Assembly (NCBI GenBank): GCA_002359315.1
Contig: DEMS01000014.1
Span: 1 to 41,647 of the forward strand
From: Bacteroidetes bacterium UBA2664
GTDB lineage: Bacteria; Bacteroidota; Rhodothermia; Balneolales; Balneolaceae
Length of the DNA: 41,647 nt
Direction of reading: 5' to 3'
Positions within the stretch are counted from its first letter, which is position 1. The number at the start of each line of letters is the position of its first letter. Under the pieces are notes generated by a model. It was not told where the DNA came from, searched no databases, and saw only the letters and a program-made list of their open reading frames with translations. Shown piece by piece: positions 34,303 through 41,647 of the stretch. The position numbers were made by a program, and so were the translations under genes.

Positions 34303-36345
34303 ATGCAGAAAGAGTTTATTAGTCACATTACGGAAATCATTATTGCCAATATCGATGATGAGCAGTTTGGTGTATCTGAATTGGCTTCGAAACTACACAT
34401 GAGCCGTTCTACCCTGTTGCGCAAAATCAGAAAGCAGACGAAGCTATCGGCCAGTCAGTTTATAAGGCAGGTTCGGCTTGAGATGGCAATGGACATGCTA
34501 AAGAATGAGTCTTATACCGTATCTGAAATCTCCTATAAGGTCGGCTTTGGAAGTACATCCTATTTTATAAAATGTTTTCGTGAGCACTATGGTTTTCCGC
34601 CCGGTGAGGCTGGCAAACAAAAGCCGGAAATACAGGACGAACCGGAAGAAAAATCGCCGGGCTATTCTTCCGTAAAGCGAGTTTCTTTTTTAATACTTTC
34701 GGTTGTTCTGTTATCGATTCTAGCCTACTCTATCTGGCCATTAAGTTCTGAGTCTGTTAATGAAACGGAGAAGTCAATAGCGGTTTTGCCCTTTAAAAAT
34801 GAAAGCAGCGACTCCACCAACGTCTATTTTATCAATGGGTTGATGGAGTCGACACTAAATAACCTTCAAAAAATTAAAGACCTTCGGGTGTTGAGCAGAA
34901 CCTCTGTGGAGAAATACAGAAACGTGAACATGTCCGTACCTGAGATCGCAGAGGAGCTGGGGGTAAACTATTTTGTTGAGGGATCGGGGCAAAAATCAGG
35001 AGACCGGGTACTGCTTCACATTCAGCTCATTGAAGCGGCTACCGGCCGTCATATCTGGGCAGAACAGTATAACCGTGTCGTATCCGATGTATTTGCCCTG
35101 CAGAACGAAGTGGCTACTAAAATTGCTGATGCTATTGAGGCCATTGTGACCCCTGAGGAGCTGGAAAATATCGAAAAAGTACCCACCGATAATCTTGCAG
35201 CCTATGACTTATATCTGCAATCTCGCAATCCCATACTCACCGGAAACAGGGAGGGGTATGAAAAAGCGATTGACCTGTTGGAACAGGCCATCGAGCTCGA
35301 TCCTGAATTTGCCATGGCCTATGCGGACTTGTCAATTTCATACTTCTTCATGGATCTCTATCAAACCGAAAAACAGTACACGGATATCATAAACAATTAT
35401 GCTGATAAAGCAATGCTCTATGATCCAAGGTCTGATTTAAGCCTGATAGCCAAAGCATTTTATTATATGCAAACCAATGAGTATCAGTTGGCTCTTCCTC
35501 ACCTTGAAAAAGCTCTTGAATACAATCCGAATTCGGCCATTGCGATTCAGACGCTATCAGATTATTACGCCCGGATCGTCCCGAATACCTCTAAGTACCT
35601 GGAATATGCCCTAAAGGGACTTCAGATAAACAGTTCTGCGACCGACTCTACGGCATCCAGCTATCTCTACCTGCATCTGAGTAATGCGTTTATTCAGTCC
35701 GGATTCGTGGACGAAGCGGTCCGATACATTGATAAATCACTGGAGTATGATCCTCAAAATTACTACTCACCTTACGTAAAAGCCTACATTTTGTATGCCA
35801 GGGATCGCGACATTGGGGAAACCAGAGAGCTGTTATTGGATGAGCTCAGGAAAGATTCAACCCGGCTCGATATACTTCAGGAAGTAGCGAAAATCTACTT
35901 TTATGAGGAAAATTATGAACGGGCTTATCATTACTACGATCAATTTATATCTGCTAAGGAGGCGCAGGGTTTGAATATTTATCCGCAAGAAGATATCCGA
36001 ATTGCCGTTACACTGGAAAAAATGGGAATGGAGGATGAGGCGGAAGCTTTCGTGCAATCCTACGCGGACTATTGCGAGGCGGATCAATCGATCTATAAAG
36101 GTGCCAGCATGGCCTCTTTGCACGCTTATCATGGAGAATACGAAAAGGCCATAGAGCAGCTTAAACTTTTTGCCGAACAAGATAATATCCAGTATTGGAT
36201 CTTACTATTTATGGATGAGGATCCAATAATGGCAAACTTAAAAAAAATGCCTGAATATCAGGCGGTAAAGCAGCGAATTGATGACCGGTTTTGGAAGAAT
36301 CATGAGAGTATCAGAGAATCCCTTGCGGAAGAAGGGCTGATTTAG
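34303..36345 (+). CDS. Membrane-anchored AraC-type regulator with TolB-like and TPR domains
   Basis: This 680-residue protein has an AraC/XylS double helix-turn-helix at the N-terminus (residues 1 to about 102): VSELASKLHMSRSTLLRKI, then VSEISYKVGFGSTSYFIKCF. One transmembrane helix follows at 126-147. The C-terminal part is a FlgO/TolB-like alpha/beta domain (KSIAVLPFKNESSD, YFVEGSGQKSGDRVLLHIQL) at about 157-280, then at least five TPR-like helical repeats to the end. The order is that of CadC/ToxR one-component regulators, with a cytosolic DNA-binding domain and external sensor, but with an AraC domain. It should bind the adjacent phased boxes. Its signal is unknown. Confidence 0.9.
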   Translation: MQKEFISHITEIIIANIDDEQFGVSELASKLHMSRSTLLRKIRKQTKLSASQFIRQVRLEMAMDMLKNESYTVSEISYKVGFGSTSYFIKCFREHYGFPPGEAGKQKPEIQDEPEEKSPGYSSVKRVSFLILSVVLLSILAYSIWPLSSESVNETEKSIAVLPFKNESSDSTNVYFINGLMESTLNNLQKIKDLRVLSRTSVEKYRNVNMSVPEIAEELGVNYFVEGSGQKSGDRVLLHIQLIEAATGRHIWAEQYNRVVSDVFALQNEVATKIADAIEAIVTPEELENIEKVPTDNLAAYDLYLQSRNPILTGNREGYEKAIDLLEQAIELDPEFAMAYADLSISYFFMDLYQTEKQYTDIINNYADKAMLYDPRSDLSLIAKAFYYMQTNEYQLALPHLEKALEYNPNSAIAIQTLSDYYARIVPNTSKYLEYALKGLQINSSATDSTASSYLYLHLSNAFIQSGFVDEAVRYIDKSLEYDPQNYYSPYVKAYILYARDRDIGETRELLLDELRKDSTRLDILQEVAKIYFYEENYERAYHYYDQFISAKEAQGLNIYPQEDIRIAVTLEKMGMEDEAEAFVQSYADYCEADQSIYKGASMASLHAYHGEYEKAIEQLKLFAEQDNIQYWILLFMDEDPIMANLKKMPEYQAVKQRIDDRFWKNHESIRESLAEEGLI

Positions 36346-36369
36346 ACAGTCTGATATTTAATATCCTGA

Positions 36370-37329
36370 TCAGTCTGAAAGGGATATTACTACATTTCCG
36401 GTTTTTTGGCCGGTGTGGACATAGTTGAACGCCTCCGGAATCTGTTCAAAGGGGTACTCACGATCTATGACCGGCTTGAAGGCGCCTGACTGAGCCAGAT
36501 CCCGAAGATATTGAATCATCTCTTTATCGATTGACGGAATCGGAAACAGCACTTTTTTGCCTCCAAACATCGGGGTGAACATGGCCAGAAACGGGTTTTG
36601 ATTGTAAGGGCCCAGTTCGGTTGACATGTATATTCCGTTTTTTTTCAGTAAAGGCTTACACTGTTTAAAAGAACACTTACCCACCGCATCAAAAACCACG
36701 TCATACATCTGATCCGTTTCGGTAAAATCTTCGGCCCGGTAATCGATCACCCGGTCGGCACCGAGTGATTGGATGAGATCCACATTTTTGGTATTACAAA
36801 CTGCTGTGACCTCTGCCCCAATCGCTTTCAAGATTTGAAGTGCGGCCGATCCGATGGCGCCGGTAGCTCCGTAAAGAAGCACTTTCTGGTCGGGCTGTAT
36901 ATTGGCCTTTCTGATATTGTTCAAAGCATAATGAGATCCTTCGGTTAATGGCGCGGCTTCCGAGAATGTCCAGCCTTCGGGTATTGTAGCCACATTGCTT
37001 TGTTCAGAAAGGGTAATATATTCGGCATGAGTGCCAAATCCACTAAAACCAAAAACGTTGTCTCCGGTTTTAAATAACGTAACCTCTTTCCCGGTGGCCT
37101 CTACCCTGCCGGCAAATTCACTGCCAAGAGTTTTGTTTTTGGGTTTGAATAATCCGATAAAAAACCGGGTGATAAAGGGGATGGGCCTGAGAAATCCGTC
37201 ATCGGTACGGTTGACGGTGGTTGCATAAATCCTGATGAGAATTTCATGATTGCCGGGAACCGGTTTGGGAAGTTCGCTGAGTTGTAGAACTTCCGGAGGG
37301 CCGTATTGGGTATGAATAAAAGCTTTCAT
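36370..37329 (-). CDS. MDR-family NAD(P)-dependent oxidoreductase (quinone-oxidoreductase type)
   Basis: This medium-chain dehydrogenase/reductase has 319 residues from the ATG at 37329; a TTG at 37368 would add 13. It has the GroES-like N-terminal domain (MKAFIHTQYGPPEVLQL, then GSEFAGRVEATGKEV) and a Rossmann domain with GATGAIGSAALQILK at about 145-159. The Cys/His ligands of zinc alcohol dehydrogenases are absent, so it belongs to the zinc-independent quinone-oxidoreductase-like group. It would reduce an enone, quinone or aldehyde with NAD(P)H; the substrate is unknown. It is convergent with the AraC-TPR regulator gene. Confidence 0.93.
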   Translation of the reverse strand: MKAFIHTQYGPPEVLQLSELPKPVPGNHEILIRIYATTVNRTDDGFLRPIPFITRFFIGLFKPKNKTLGSEFAGRVEATGKEVTLFKTGDNVFGFSGFGTHAEYITLSEQSNVATIPEGWTFSEAAPLTEGSHYALNNIRKANIQPDQKVLLYGATGAIGSAALQILKAIGAEVTAVCNTKNVDLIQSLGADRVIDYRAEDFTETDQMYDVVFDAVGKCSFKQCKPLLKKNGIYMSTELGPYNQNPFLAMFTPMFGGKKVLFPIPSIDKEMIQYLRDLAQSGAFKPVIDREYPFEQIPEAFNYVHTGQKTGNVVISLSD

Positions 37330-37625
37330 GCGGTTTCTGATAAAATTTACTGATTTAAAATCGTGCAAATTTATCGCAAAACAAAGCGGCCATGAAAGTG
37401 TGCGGCCTCCCCTGGATAAGTGATTTTGCCAATAAACTGATGGTTACCGTGTCCTTCTTTAAAATATCCGGGTTCAGTTTATCATAAATTCAAATCGATA
37501 TAGTCATTGAACCAATCGACAAGTCAATTACTGACTTTATAAGCTTTTCTACTTGCTCATTTCAGTAATCATCCATAGTCCGGATAGGAATGTGTCGTAT
37601 TAGAATACCCGTACCGGTAAGCAAA

Positions 37626-39608
37626 CTATTCTGCTTTATTTAACTCAATTATGAATACCGTGCCTTTTCCTTGTTCCGACTCAAATGAAATGGATCCATT
37701 TTGTTTCTCTACAAAATCCTTACAGATAGAAAGCCCAAGCCCGGTTCCGATTTCGCCCATGGTTCCAGTCGCACTATTGCCGAAAGCATCAAAAACAGAG
37801 TCTTGATTTTTTACAGGAATTCCATCGCCGGTATCAGAAACAGACAGGAGAACTTTTCCGTTTTTTGATGAAGCTTTCACCTTAATATCGCCGCCTACAT
37901 CAATAAATTTAATAGCATTGGAGATCAGATTTCTCAGGACCACTTTCATCAGGTCTGGATCTGCTATGGCATGAAGGCCTTTTTCCACGTCGACTTCAAG
38001 ATCAAGATTTTTTTTGTTTGCACCGGGCATTGTTTCATCAATCGATTGGTTAATAATCTCTTCTATTGATGTGGGGCCAAGGGTTGCTTTGATCCCATCT
38101 TTTTGATTTTGCGCCCATTGCAGATAATTGCTGAGAGTTGCAATTCCCTGCATCAGCTGGAAATCTATATTTTGCAGAATGGTATCGAGATCGTCTCCGT
38201 TTATGATACCTTCCTGAATAAGAAAAACAACTCCCTGTAGATTGGAAATGGGCGTTCGAAGATCATGTGCAAGTATGGATAACAGCTTATCTTTTTCAAT
38301 GCTTACCTGTTCCAGTTCTTTTTTATTTTCTGCCAAAAGAGCGTATGCATTATTCTTTTTCCGGTATAAAATGATTAATCCCGCCAATGCGGCTCCGATA
38401 ATAAAGAGAAGCAGAAAGCTGATAACAAGGGTATTTCTTTGTTGTTGAAGCTCCAGGGCTTGTTCCTGAAGCTTGGCCAGATTTTCATTCACCTCAAGCT
38501 GAAGATTCAATTCATTAATGGCCGTTGTTTGGCTGACAAGGTTTCGTTCTTCCTTTATTGTTTCATTTTCCCGAAAAATCTCCATTACCTTGTCTGTATT
38601 GCCTAACAAAGAGTATGTTTGTATCAAATATTCATGCAGGACCAGAGGATATCTGCTATAGAAATCATCAAGGCTTTTAAATATGGAATCGGCTCTACTG
38701 AAATAAATTAAAGCTGATTCCGGATTTTCTCTAATCTGCTCTATCCTTCCACGTTGTATGATCAACATGGCCTGCTGGACAGGGATACCATATTCAATGG
38801 ATTCTTCAATTGTATCAGTCAGTAATTCAACGATTTCATCCAGATTGTATTGGTTATCAATGTGATAAAGTGCCAGATTATGAGTGCTCTGTAATTTACT
38901 TCTGTAAATGTTCTGCTCGTCAAAAATTTCGATAGCTCTGCGGGTAGCTGTGATCGACTCTTCCGAGCGTCCCAACTCTTTGTAGGCGATCCCCAGATTT
39001 TGCTGAACTAACCCATGCCTGTAACCAACAGGCTGGTCCTCAATGAGTGAGTTGGCTGTTTTAAAATTTTCAAGGGCTTCTTCGTATTCACCAATAGCAT
39101 AATAAACCAACCCGATGTTGATGTACATATCAGACAGCTCCACGGGATTCCCACTCTCTTTTTCGATTTCGAGTGCCTGTTGATAATAGCGAAGAGCTTC
39201 ATCATGCTGTTTGAGATTATCATAGCATACACCCATATTGTTCAAGATCCGTACCCTGAAGGAGGAATCTCTTTGGGCATAATCGCTATTGAGTGCTACC
39301 CGGTAGCTGTCGAGCGCAAGGTTGTAGTAATCCTTGAAATAATAGGCCGTGCCTTCTGCATATTTTGCCATCACATAGAGCGAATCGTCAGCCTGAATAT
39401 TTTCCTGTAAAATGAGCTGTTCCACAATTTTAAGTGTGCTGTCAGGATAGTTCGGCAAAAATTCCAGGCCCCTGGCAAGTTTATCAGCAGCCGTTATTGG
39501 TCCGGGTTGCTCATTGTCAACCTGGTCATCTTTTAAAGGAATAAAGGCGATAAGAGCCGGCAAAGTCAAGAACAGAAGATACCGACAGGATGGTAAAAAG
39601 TGTTTCAT
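37626..39608 (-). CDS. TPR-containing sensor histidine kinase
   Basis: This 660-residue kinase has an N-terminal signal or anchor (about residues 8-24) and a periplasmic TPR array at about 75-350 (DEALRYYQQALEIEKESGN, EYEEALENFKTANSL). A coiled coil and one transmembrane helix follow at about 393-416. The cytosolic HisKA domain has the phospho-acceptor His448 in LLSILAHDLRTPISNLQ. The HATPase domain has NLISNAIKFID, DTGDGIP and GTGLGLSICKDF. TPR histidine kinases are common in Bacteroidota and often have no adjacent response regulator, as here. The TPR region probably binds a protein or peptide in the periplasm. Confidence 0.93.
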   Translation of the reverse strand: MKHFLPSCRYLLFLTLPALIAFIPLKDDQVDNEQPGPITAADKLARGLEFLPNYPDSTLKIVEQLILQENIQADDSLYVMAKYAEGTAYYFKDYYNLALDSYRVALNSDYAQRDSSFRVRILNNMGVCYDNLKQHDEALRYYQQALEIEKESGNPVELSDMYINIGLVYYAIGEYEEALENFKTANSLIEDQPVGYRHGLVQQNLGIAYKELGRSEESITATRRAIEIFDEQNIYRSKLQSTHNLALYHIDNQYNLDEIVELLTDTIEESIEYGIPVQQAMLIIQRGRIEQIRENPESALIYFSRADSIFKSLDDFYSRYPLVLHEYLIQTYSLLGNTDKVMEIFRENETIKEERNLVSQTTAINELNLQLEVNENLAKLQEQALELQQQRNTLVISFLLLFIIGAALAGLIILYRKKNNAYALLAENKKELEQVSIEKDKLLSILAHDLRTPISNLQGVVFLIQEGIINGDDLDTILQNIDFQLMQGIATLSNYLQWAQNQKDGIKATLGPTSIEEIINQSIDETMPGANKKNLDLEVDVEKGLHAIADPDLMKVVLRNLISNAIKFIDVGGDIKVKASSKNGKVLLSVSDTGDGIPVKNQDSVFDAFGNSATGTMGEIGTGLGLSICKDFVEKQNGSISFESEQGKGTVFIIELNKAE

Positions 39609-39814
39609 TCCAGAGTTTAAACTAAAAGTTTGACTTTTTCACATTAAATAAAGTCTTCATTTCATAGTGGCTTTTAATGTTACCGGCTCCGGGGCTTCGT
39701 GGTTGACGTTGTTTCAGTGTTAAAGTGGTGTTGAAATGATGTTGTCGTACCTCTCAAAAATTAGCCTTTAAACTGCATTTGAAAAATGTAATCAGTTTTG
39801 TGAAGTGAAGTTTT

Positions 39815-40009
39815 TTATTCTTCATCATCAAAAATTTCCTCAATCTGTTTCTCAAAAAGTCTTGCAATTTTAAATGCCAAGGGTAAACTGGGATCATACT
39901 TTCCGGTTTCAATTGCATTCACCGTCTGTCGTGATACATCCAATGCGCCGGCCAGGTCTGCCTGGGTCCAATCGTGTTCTGCCCGCAGTACTTTCAGCCG
40001 GTTCTTCAT
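39815..40009 (-). CDS. Small XRE-family helix-turn-helix regulator
   Basis: This 64-residue single-domain regulator starts at the ATG at 40009, chosen because GGAGG lies five bases upstream; a TTG at 40021 would add four residues. The HTH is LKVLRAEHDWTQADLAGALDVSRQTVNAIETGKYDPSLPLAFKIA, matching the YozG/CopG-neighbour type of short Xre protein (often annotated as helix-turn-helix transcriptional regulator). The start overlaps the end of the four-helix membrane-protein gene by 4 bp, so the two are translationally coupled. It probably represses its own operon. Confidence 0.9.
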   Translation of the reverse strand: MKNRLKVLRAEHDWTQADLAGALDVSRQTVNAIETGKYDPSLPLAFKIARLFEKQIEEIFDDEE

Positions 40010-40428
40010 TTGTACCTCCAAAAATTCACAAATACCAATACGAGGTAGCTAAGGGCAATCAGAATGATTAAACCGGAAATATCCGCATCAAATGGGATAA
40101 TGTTTGTAACATCCAGCATAGAATATGCGATCCCTCCCACAACAGCTACACCCAAAGAAATTCCCATCGCTTCCAGATGAATTTTTTTCATCAACTCATC
40201 CAGAGTGTTTAAGTGTTTGATATTGGCTATGATCATTCCTATTCCAACTCCAACATTCAGGAGTATTGCGAGAGAGTTGATCAGATGATTTTCTCCCCAG
40301 AACAGTGCGGGGCCAAAAGCAGGAATTGTCAGAGTCAGCATCCATAAAATGGTCCATTTAGCAAGCCGGATCGTGGTTTGCTTGGTCTCTCCCTGCCAAT
40401 TGCTCGTTTCTATTTTTTCTTTTGTCAT
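40006..40428 (-). CDS. Four-helix membrane protein paired with an XRE regulator
   Basis: This 140-residue protein has four predicted transmembrane helices at about 25-45, 49-70, 86-108 and 117-137. It starts with a soluble N-terminal stretch (MTKEKIETSNWQGETKQT). I do not recognise a named family, but small membrane proteins co-encoded with short XRE regulators are common. It lies first in a two-gene unit and overlaps the XRE gene. The C-terminal WRYK is immediately followed by the XRE start. No catalytic motif is visible. Confidence 0.85.
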   Translation of the reverse strand: MTKEKIETSNWQGETKQTTIRLAKWTILWMLTLTIPAFGPALFWGENHLINSLAILLNVGVGIGMIIANIKHLNTLDELMKKIHLEAMGISLGVAVVGGIAYSMLDVTNIIPFDADISGLIILIALSYLVLVFVNFWRYK

Positions 40429-40515
40429 ATGTCTATGTAATTTGTCTTTATGTTAAGTAAACTTTACATAGTTTACGACAAAAAAATACTTATGTCAACC
40501 TTGCTTTACATTTTA

Positions 40516-40926
40516 TTATGTGGAAGCCAGTCCGTGTCCGCCCGCCGGCACAGTTTCTATTTGTTCACCAAATTCGGCGATCATCGGCCGCCCTTTACCG
40601 ATCGCTTCCTGAACTGCGGGCAATGAAAGAGACGCTCGATGACTCTCTTGATCCTTCCAGACTTCCGTAACCCAGATGACATCATCCTCTTTTGAATCTT
40701 TCGATATGATATAGCTCAGGCAGCCCGGCATATCCCTGGTTCCTTCTAACAGGATGTTGATCAGATTATCTCGCTGTCCATCTGTTGCCGTTATTTTTCC
40801 AATCAATCCGTACATATTTGGGACCCTTTTGGTTTGTTTGTTGGTAAATAGTTGTATCGGAGCAATGATACCGGCTGCTGCCGCGCTAGTTTTGAAGATA
40901 AAGTCTTTTCGTGTGATTTTGTGCAT
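40516..40926 (-). CDS. Exported antibiotic-biosynthesis-monooxygenase-like (ABM) protein
   Basis: This 136-residue protein has an export-type leader (ITRKDFIFKTSAAAAG). The leader has RK rather than RR, so twin-arginine transport is uncertain. From about residue 37 it has an ABM ferredoxin-like fold: MYGLIGKITATDGQRDNLIN, MPGCLSYIISKDS, VIWVTEVWKDQESHRASL and a C-terminal strand. This family includes quinol monooxygenases such as YgiN and heme-degrading relatives. The enzyme activity here is not certain. It is a single gene on the minus strand. Confidence 0.88.
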   Translation of the reverse strand: MHKITRKDFIFKTSAAAAGIIAPIQLFTNKQTKRVPNMYGLIGKITATDGQRDNLINILLEGTRDMPGCLSYIISKDSKEDDVIWVTEVWKDQESHRASLSLPAVQEAIGKGRPMIAEFGEQIETVPAGGHGLAST

Positions 40927-40972
40927 TTGGGTGCCATTGCATTAAAAGTATATATTTTATCCACTTTGTTAT

Positions 40973-41247
40973 TTAGGACTCGTCGACCTTTATAAGTACA
41001 CGTTCAATCAACTCTTCCAAAATTCGAAAATTCGTCTTCTGGATTTTATCAATAATTGGTTTAACAGCTTTCAGATGCCCTTTGTTTTTGGCTGCAACTA
41101 ACACACCAAGCGAACCGGTTGATTAAACTCTTTTAAAACCGTATCTGTGATATGAAGTTTGCCGAAAAGCTTTCTCAGAAGGTCGAGTTCACCAATTTTG
41201 TAAAACAAAATAAGGCAACTTGTATCAGATACTATGATGCCGGGCAT
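40973..41247 (-). pseudogene. DUF3368 (PIN-like) toxin, internally deleted and frameshifted
   Basis: From the ATG at 41247 the frame reads MPGIIVSDTSCLILFYKIG and on to KEFNQP, the normal start of a DUF3368 PIN-like protein, then stops at 41098-41100 after 49 residues. In another frame the sequence continues as TGSLGVLVAAKNKGHLKAVK and ends as VLIKVDES at 40973, which is the C-terminal part of the same family. Intact members are about 150 residues as I recall, so about 55-60 central residues, with the middle acidic residues of the active site, are missing at the junction near 41115. The toxin is therefore probably dead. Its start overlaps the UPF0175 gene by 23 bp. Confidence 0.8.
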
Positions 41248-41467
41248 TTTCTATATCTTCGTCAAGTTCGTCTGCGGGATGGTTGATTAGAGAAACATTG
41301 TACTCAGCAAGCAGCTCCATGAATGTTTCTTTCGAGTAACCGGTCAGTTCGGCAGCTTGACCCAGTGTCAGTTTCCCTCTTTCATACAGTTTAGACGCTA
41401 ATGACATTCTAGCCTCCTTATCATCAATATCCACTGTATTCGGTATGTTTATCGTTAACGTCTTCAT
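41225..41467 (-). CDS. UPF0175-family antitoxin-like protein
   Basis: This 80-residue protein has the UPF0175 pattern: an N-terminal strand (MKTLTINIPNTVDIDD) followed by KLYERGKLTLGQAAELTGYSKETFMELLAEYNVSLIN, a short helix-turn-helix-like unit. UPF0175 genes are commonly paired with DUF3368 PIN-like genes and are viewed as antitoxins. Here the pair order is normal with a 23-bp overlap, but the toxin is broken, so this looks like an orphan antitoxin. An inverted repeat next to the start codon may be its autoregulatory site. Confidence 0.88.
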   Translation of the reverse strand: MKTLTINIPNTVDIDDKEARMSLASKLYERGKLTLGQAAELTGYSKETFMELLAEYNVSLINHPADELDEDIENARHHSI

Positions 41468-41468
41468 C

Positions 41469-41480
41469 TTACAAATGTAA
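41469..41480 (-). promoter_or_regulatory. Inverted repeat next to the antitoxin start
   Basis: The arms TTACA and TGTAA flank AA, starting two bases upstream of the UPF0175 ATG. Antitoxins usually repress their own operon through such sites. The element is short, so it may be coincidental. Confidence 0.35.
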
Positions 41481-41526
41481 CTAATTTTTCTAAATAACGA
41501 TAATTACTGACCAATGATCAAACTTT

Positions 41527-41647
41527 TCAGGAAATTGTAGAAGTAGAATCTTTTTGAAACTCCTGGACCACTTCCCGTCGAATTTGCTCAGCTCACTTTT
41601 TTGGAATATTCATTCCCTCAATACTGGATATTCCGGACCATACTGAC
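41527..41647 (-). pseudogene. Possible broken gene fragment at the window edge
   Basis: On the minus strand, a frame entering from the edge reads GMNIPKK, hits TGA at 41593-41595, and then continues without further stops as AEQIRREVVQEFQKDSTSTIS to a TGA at 41527-41529. A single TGG-to-TGA change would join both parts. The second part has a plausible helical, charged composition. I do not recognise it, and the fragment is too short to be sure it is coding. Confidence 0.25.

Overview
The window looks like a chromosomal segment from a Gram-negative, moderately low-GC bacterium of the Bacteroidota/Balneolota side of the FCB group; Balneolota is my best guess, from memory of family distributions rather than a search. 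The clues are a DNA polymerase III alpha subunit whose N-terminus is a DEDDh proofreading exonuclease, a TonB-dependent receptor with a carboxypeptidase-like N-terminal domain followed directly by a DUF4249 lipoprotein, a TlpA/DUF4369 lipoprotein, a two-subunit 2-oxoacid:ferredoxin oxidoreductase, and twin-arginine sugar oxidoreductase and isomerase genes next to an MFS transporter. I see no prophage, insertion sequence, CRISPR array, rRNA or tRNA.

Left part (1-11.7 kb): an RND tripartite efflux operon read leftwards (adaptor, pump, TolC-like channel, joined by 4-bp ATGA overlaps); thioredoxin; dnaE; and a membrane-anchored alpha/beta hydrolase. Between the efflux operon and trxA lies a hairpin-rich non-coding stretch ending in a strong terminator, which may be a structured RNA or a long 3' UTR. 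Related heptamer repeats (CACTTYT) sit at the stop codons of the tolC-like and hydrolase genes.

Middle part (12-25.9 kb): a rightward TonB receptor plus DUF4249 lipoprotein pair; an orphan lipoprotein with its own terminator; an orphan membrane histidine kinase; a leftward group made of a possible AlkZ-related protein, a YfiT-like bacillithiol-transferase-type protein and a secreted YCII-like protein; a secreted dienelactone hydrolase; a small outer-membrane barrel; the korAB pair; and a TlpA-like lipoprotein.

Right-centre (26-32.3 kb): a sugar-utilisation cluster (isomerase/epimerase, Gfo/Idh/MocA oxidoreductase, MFS transporter), then a SatD-family gene overlapping a DUF3307 membrane gene. 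The SatD-like protein looks to me like a class III nucleotide-cyclase-type core with a C-terminal helix-turn-helix. Its upstream region carries three palindromes at an exact 28-bp period, which suggests autoregulation.

Right part (32.3-41.6 kb): an ankyrin-repeat lipoprotein gene and a membrane acyltransferase gene are divergent from a membrane-anchored regulator with an AraC DNA-binding domain, one transmembrane helix and a TolB-like/TPR region. Between them is a series of boxes phased at 20-21 bp. I regard this as the best candidate for an undescribed signalling and envelope-modification module. The rest is an MDR oxidoreductase, a TPR histidine kinase, a small XRE regulator with a four-helix membrane partner, an antibiotic-biosynthesis-monooxygenase-like protein, and a UPF0175/DUF3368 toxin-antitoxin pair whose PIN toxin has lost its middle and is frameshifted. 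The right edge may hold another broken gene.
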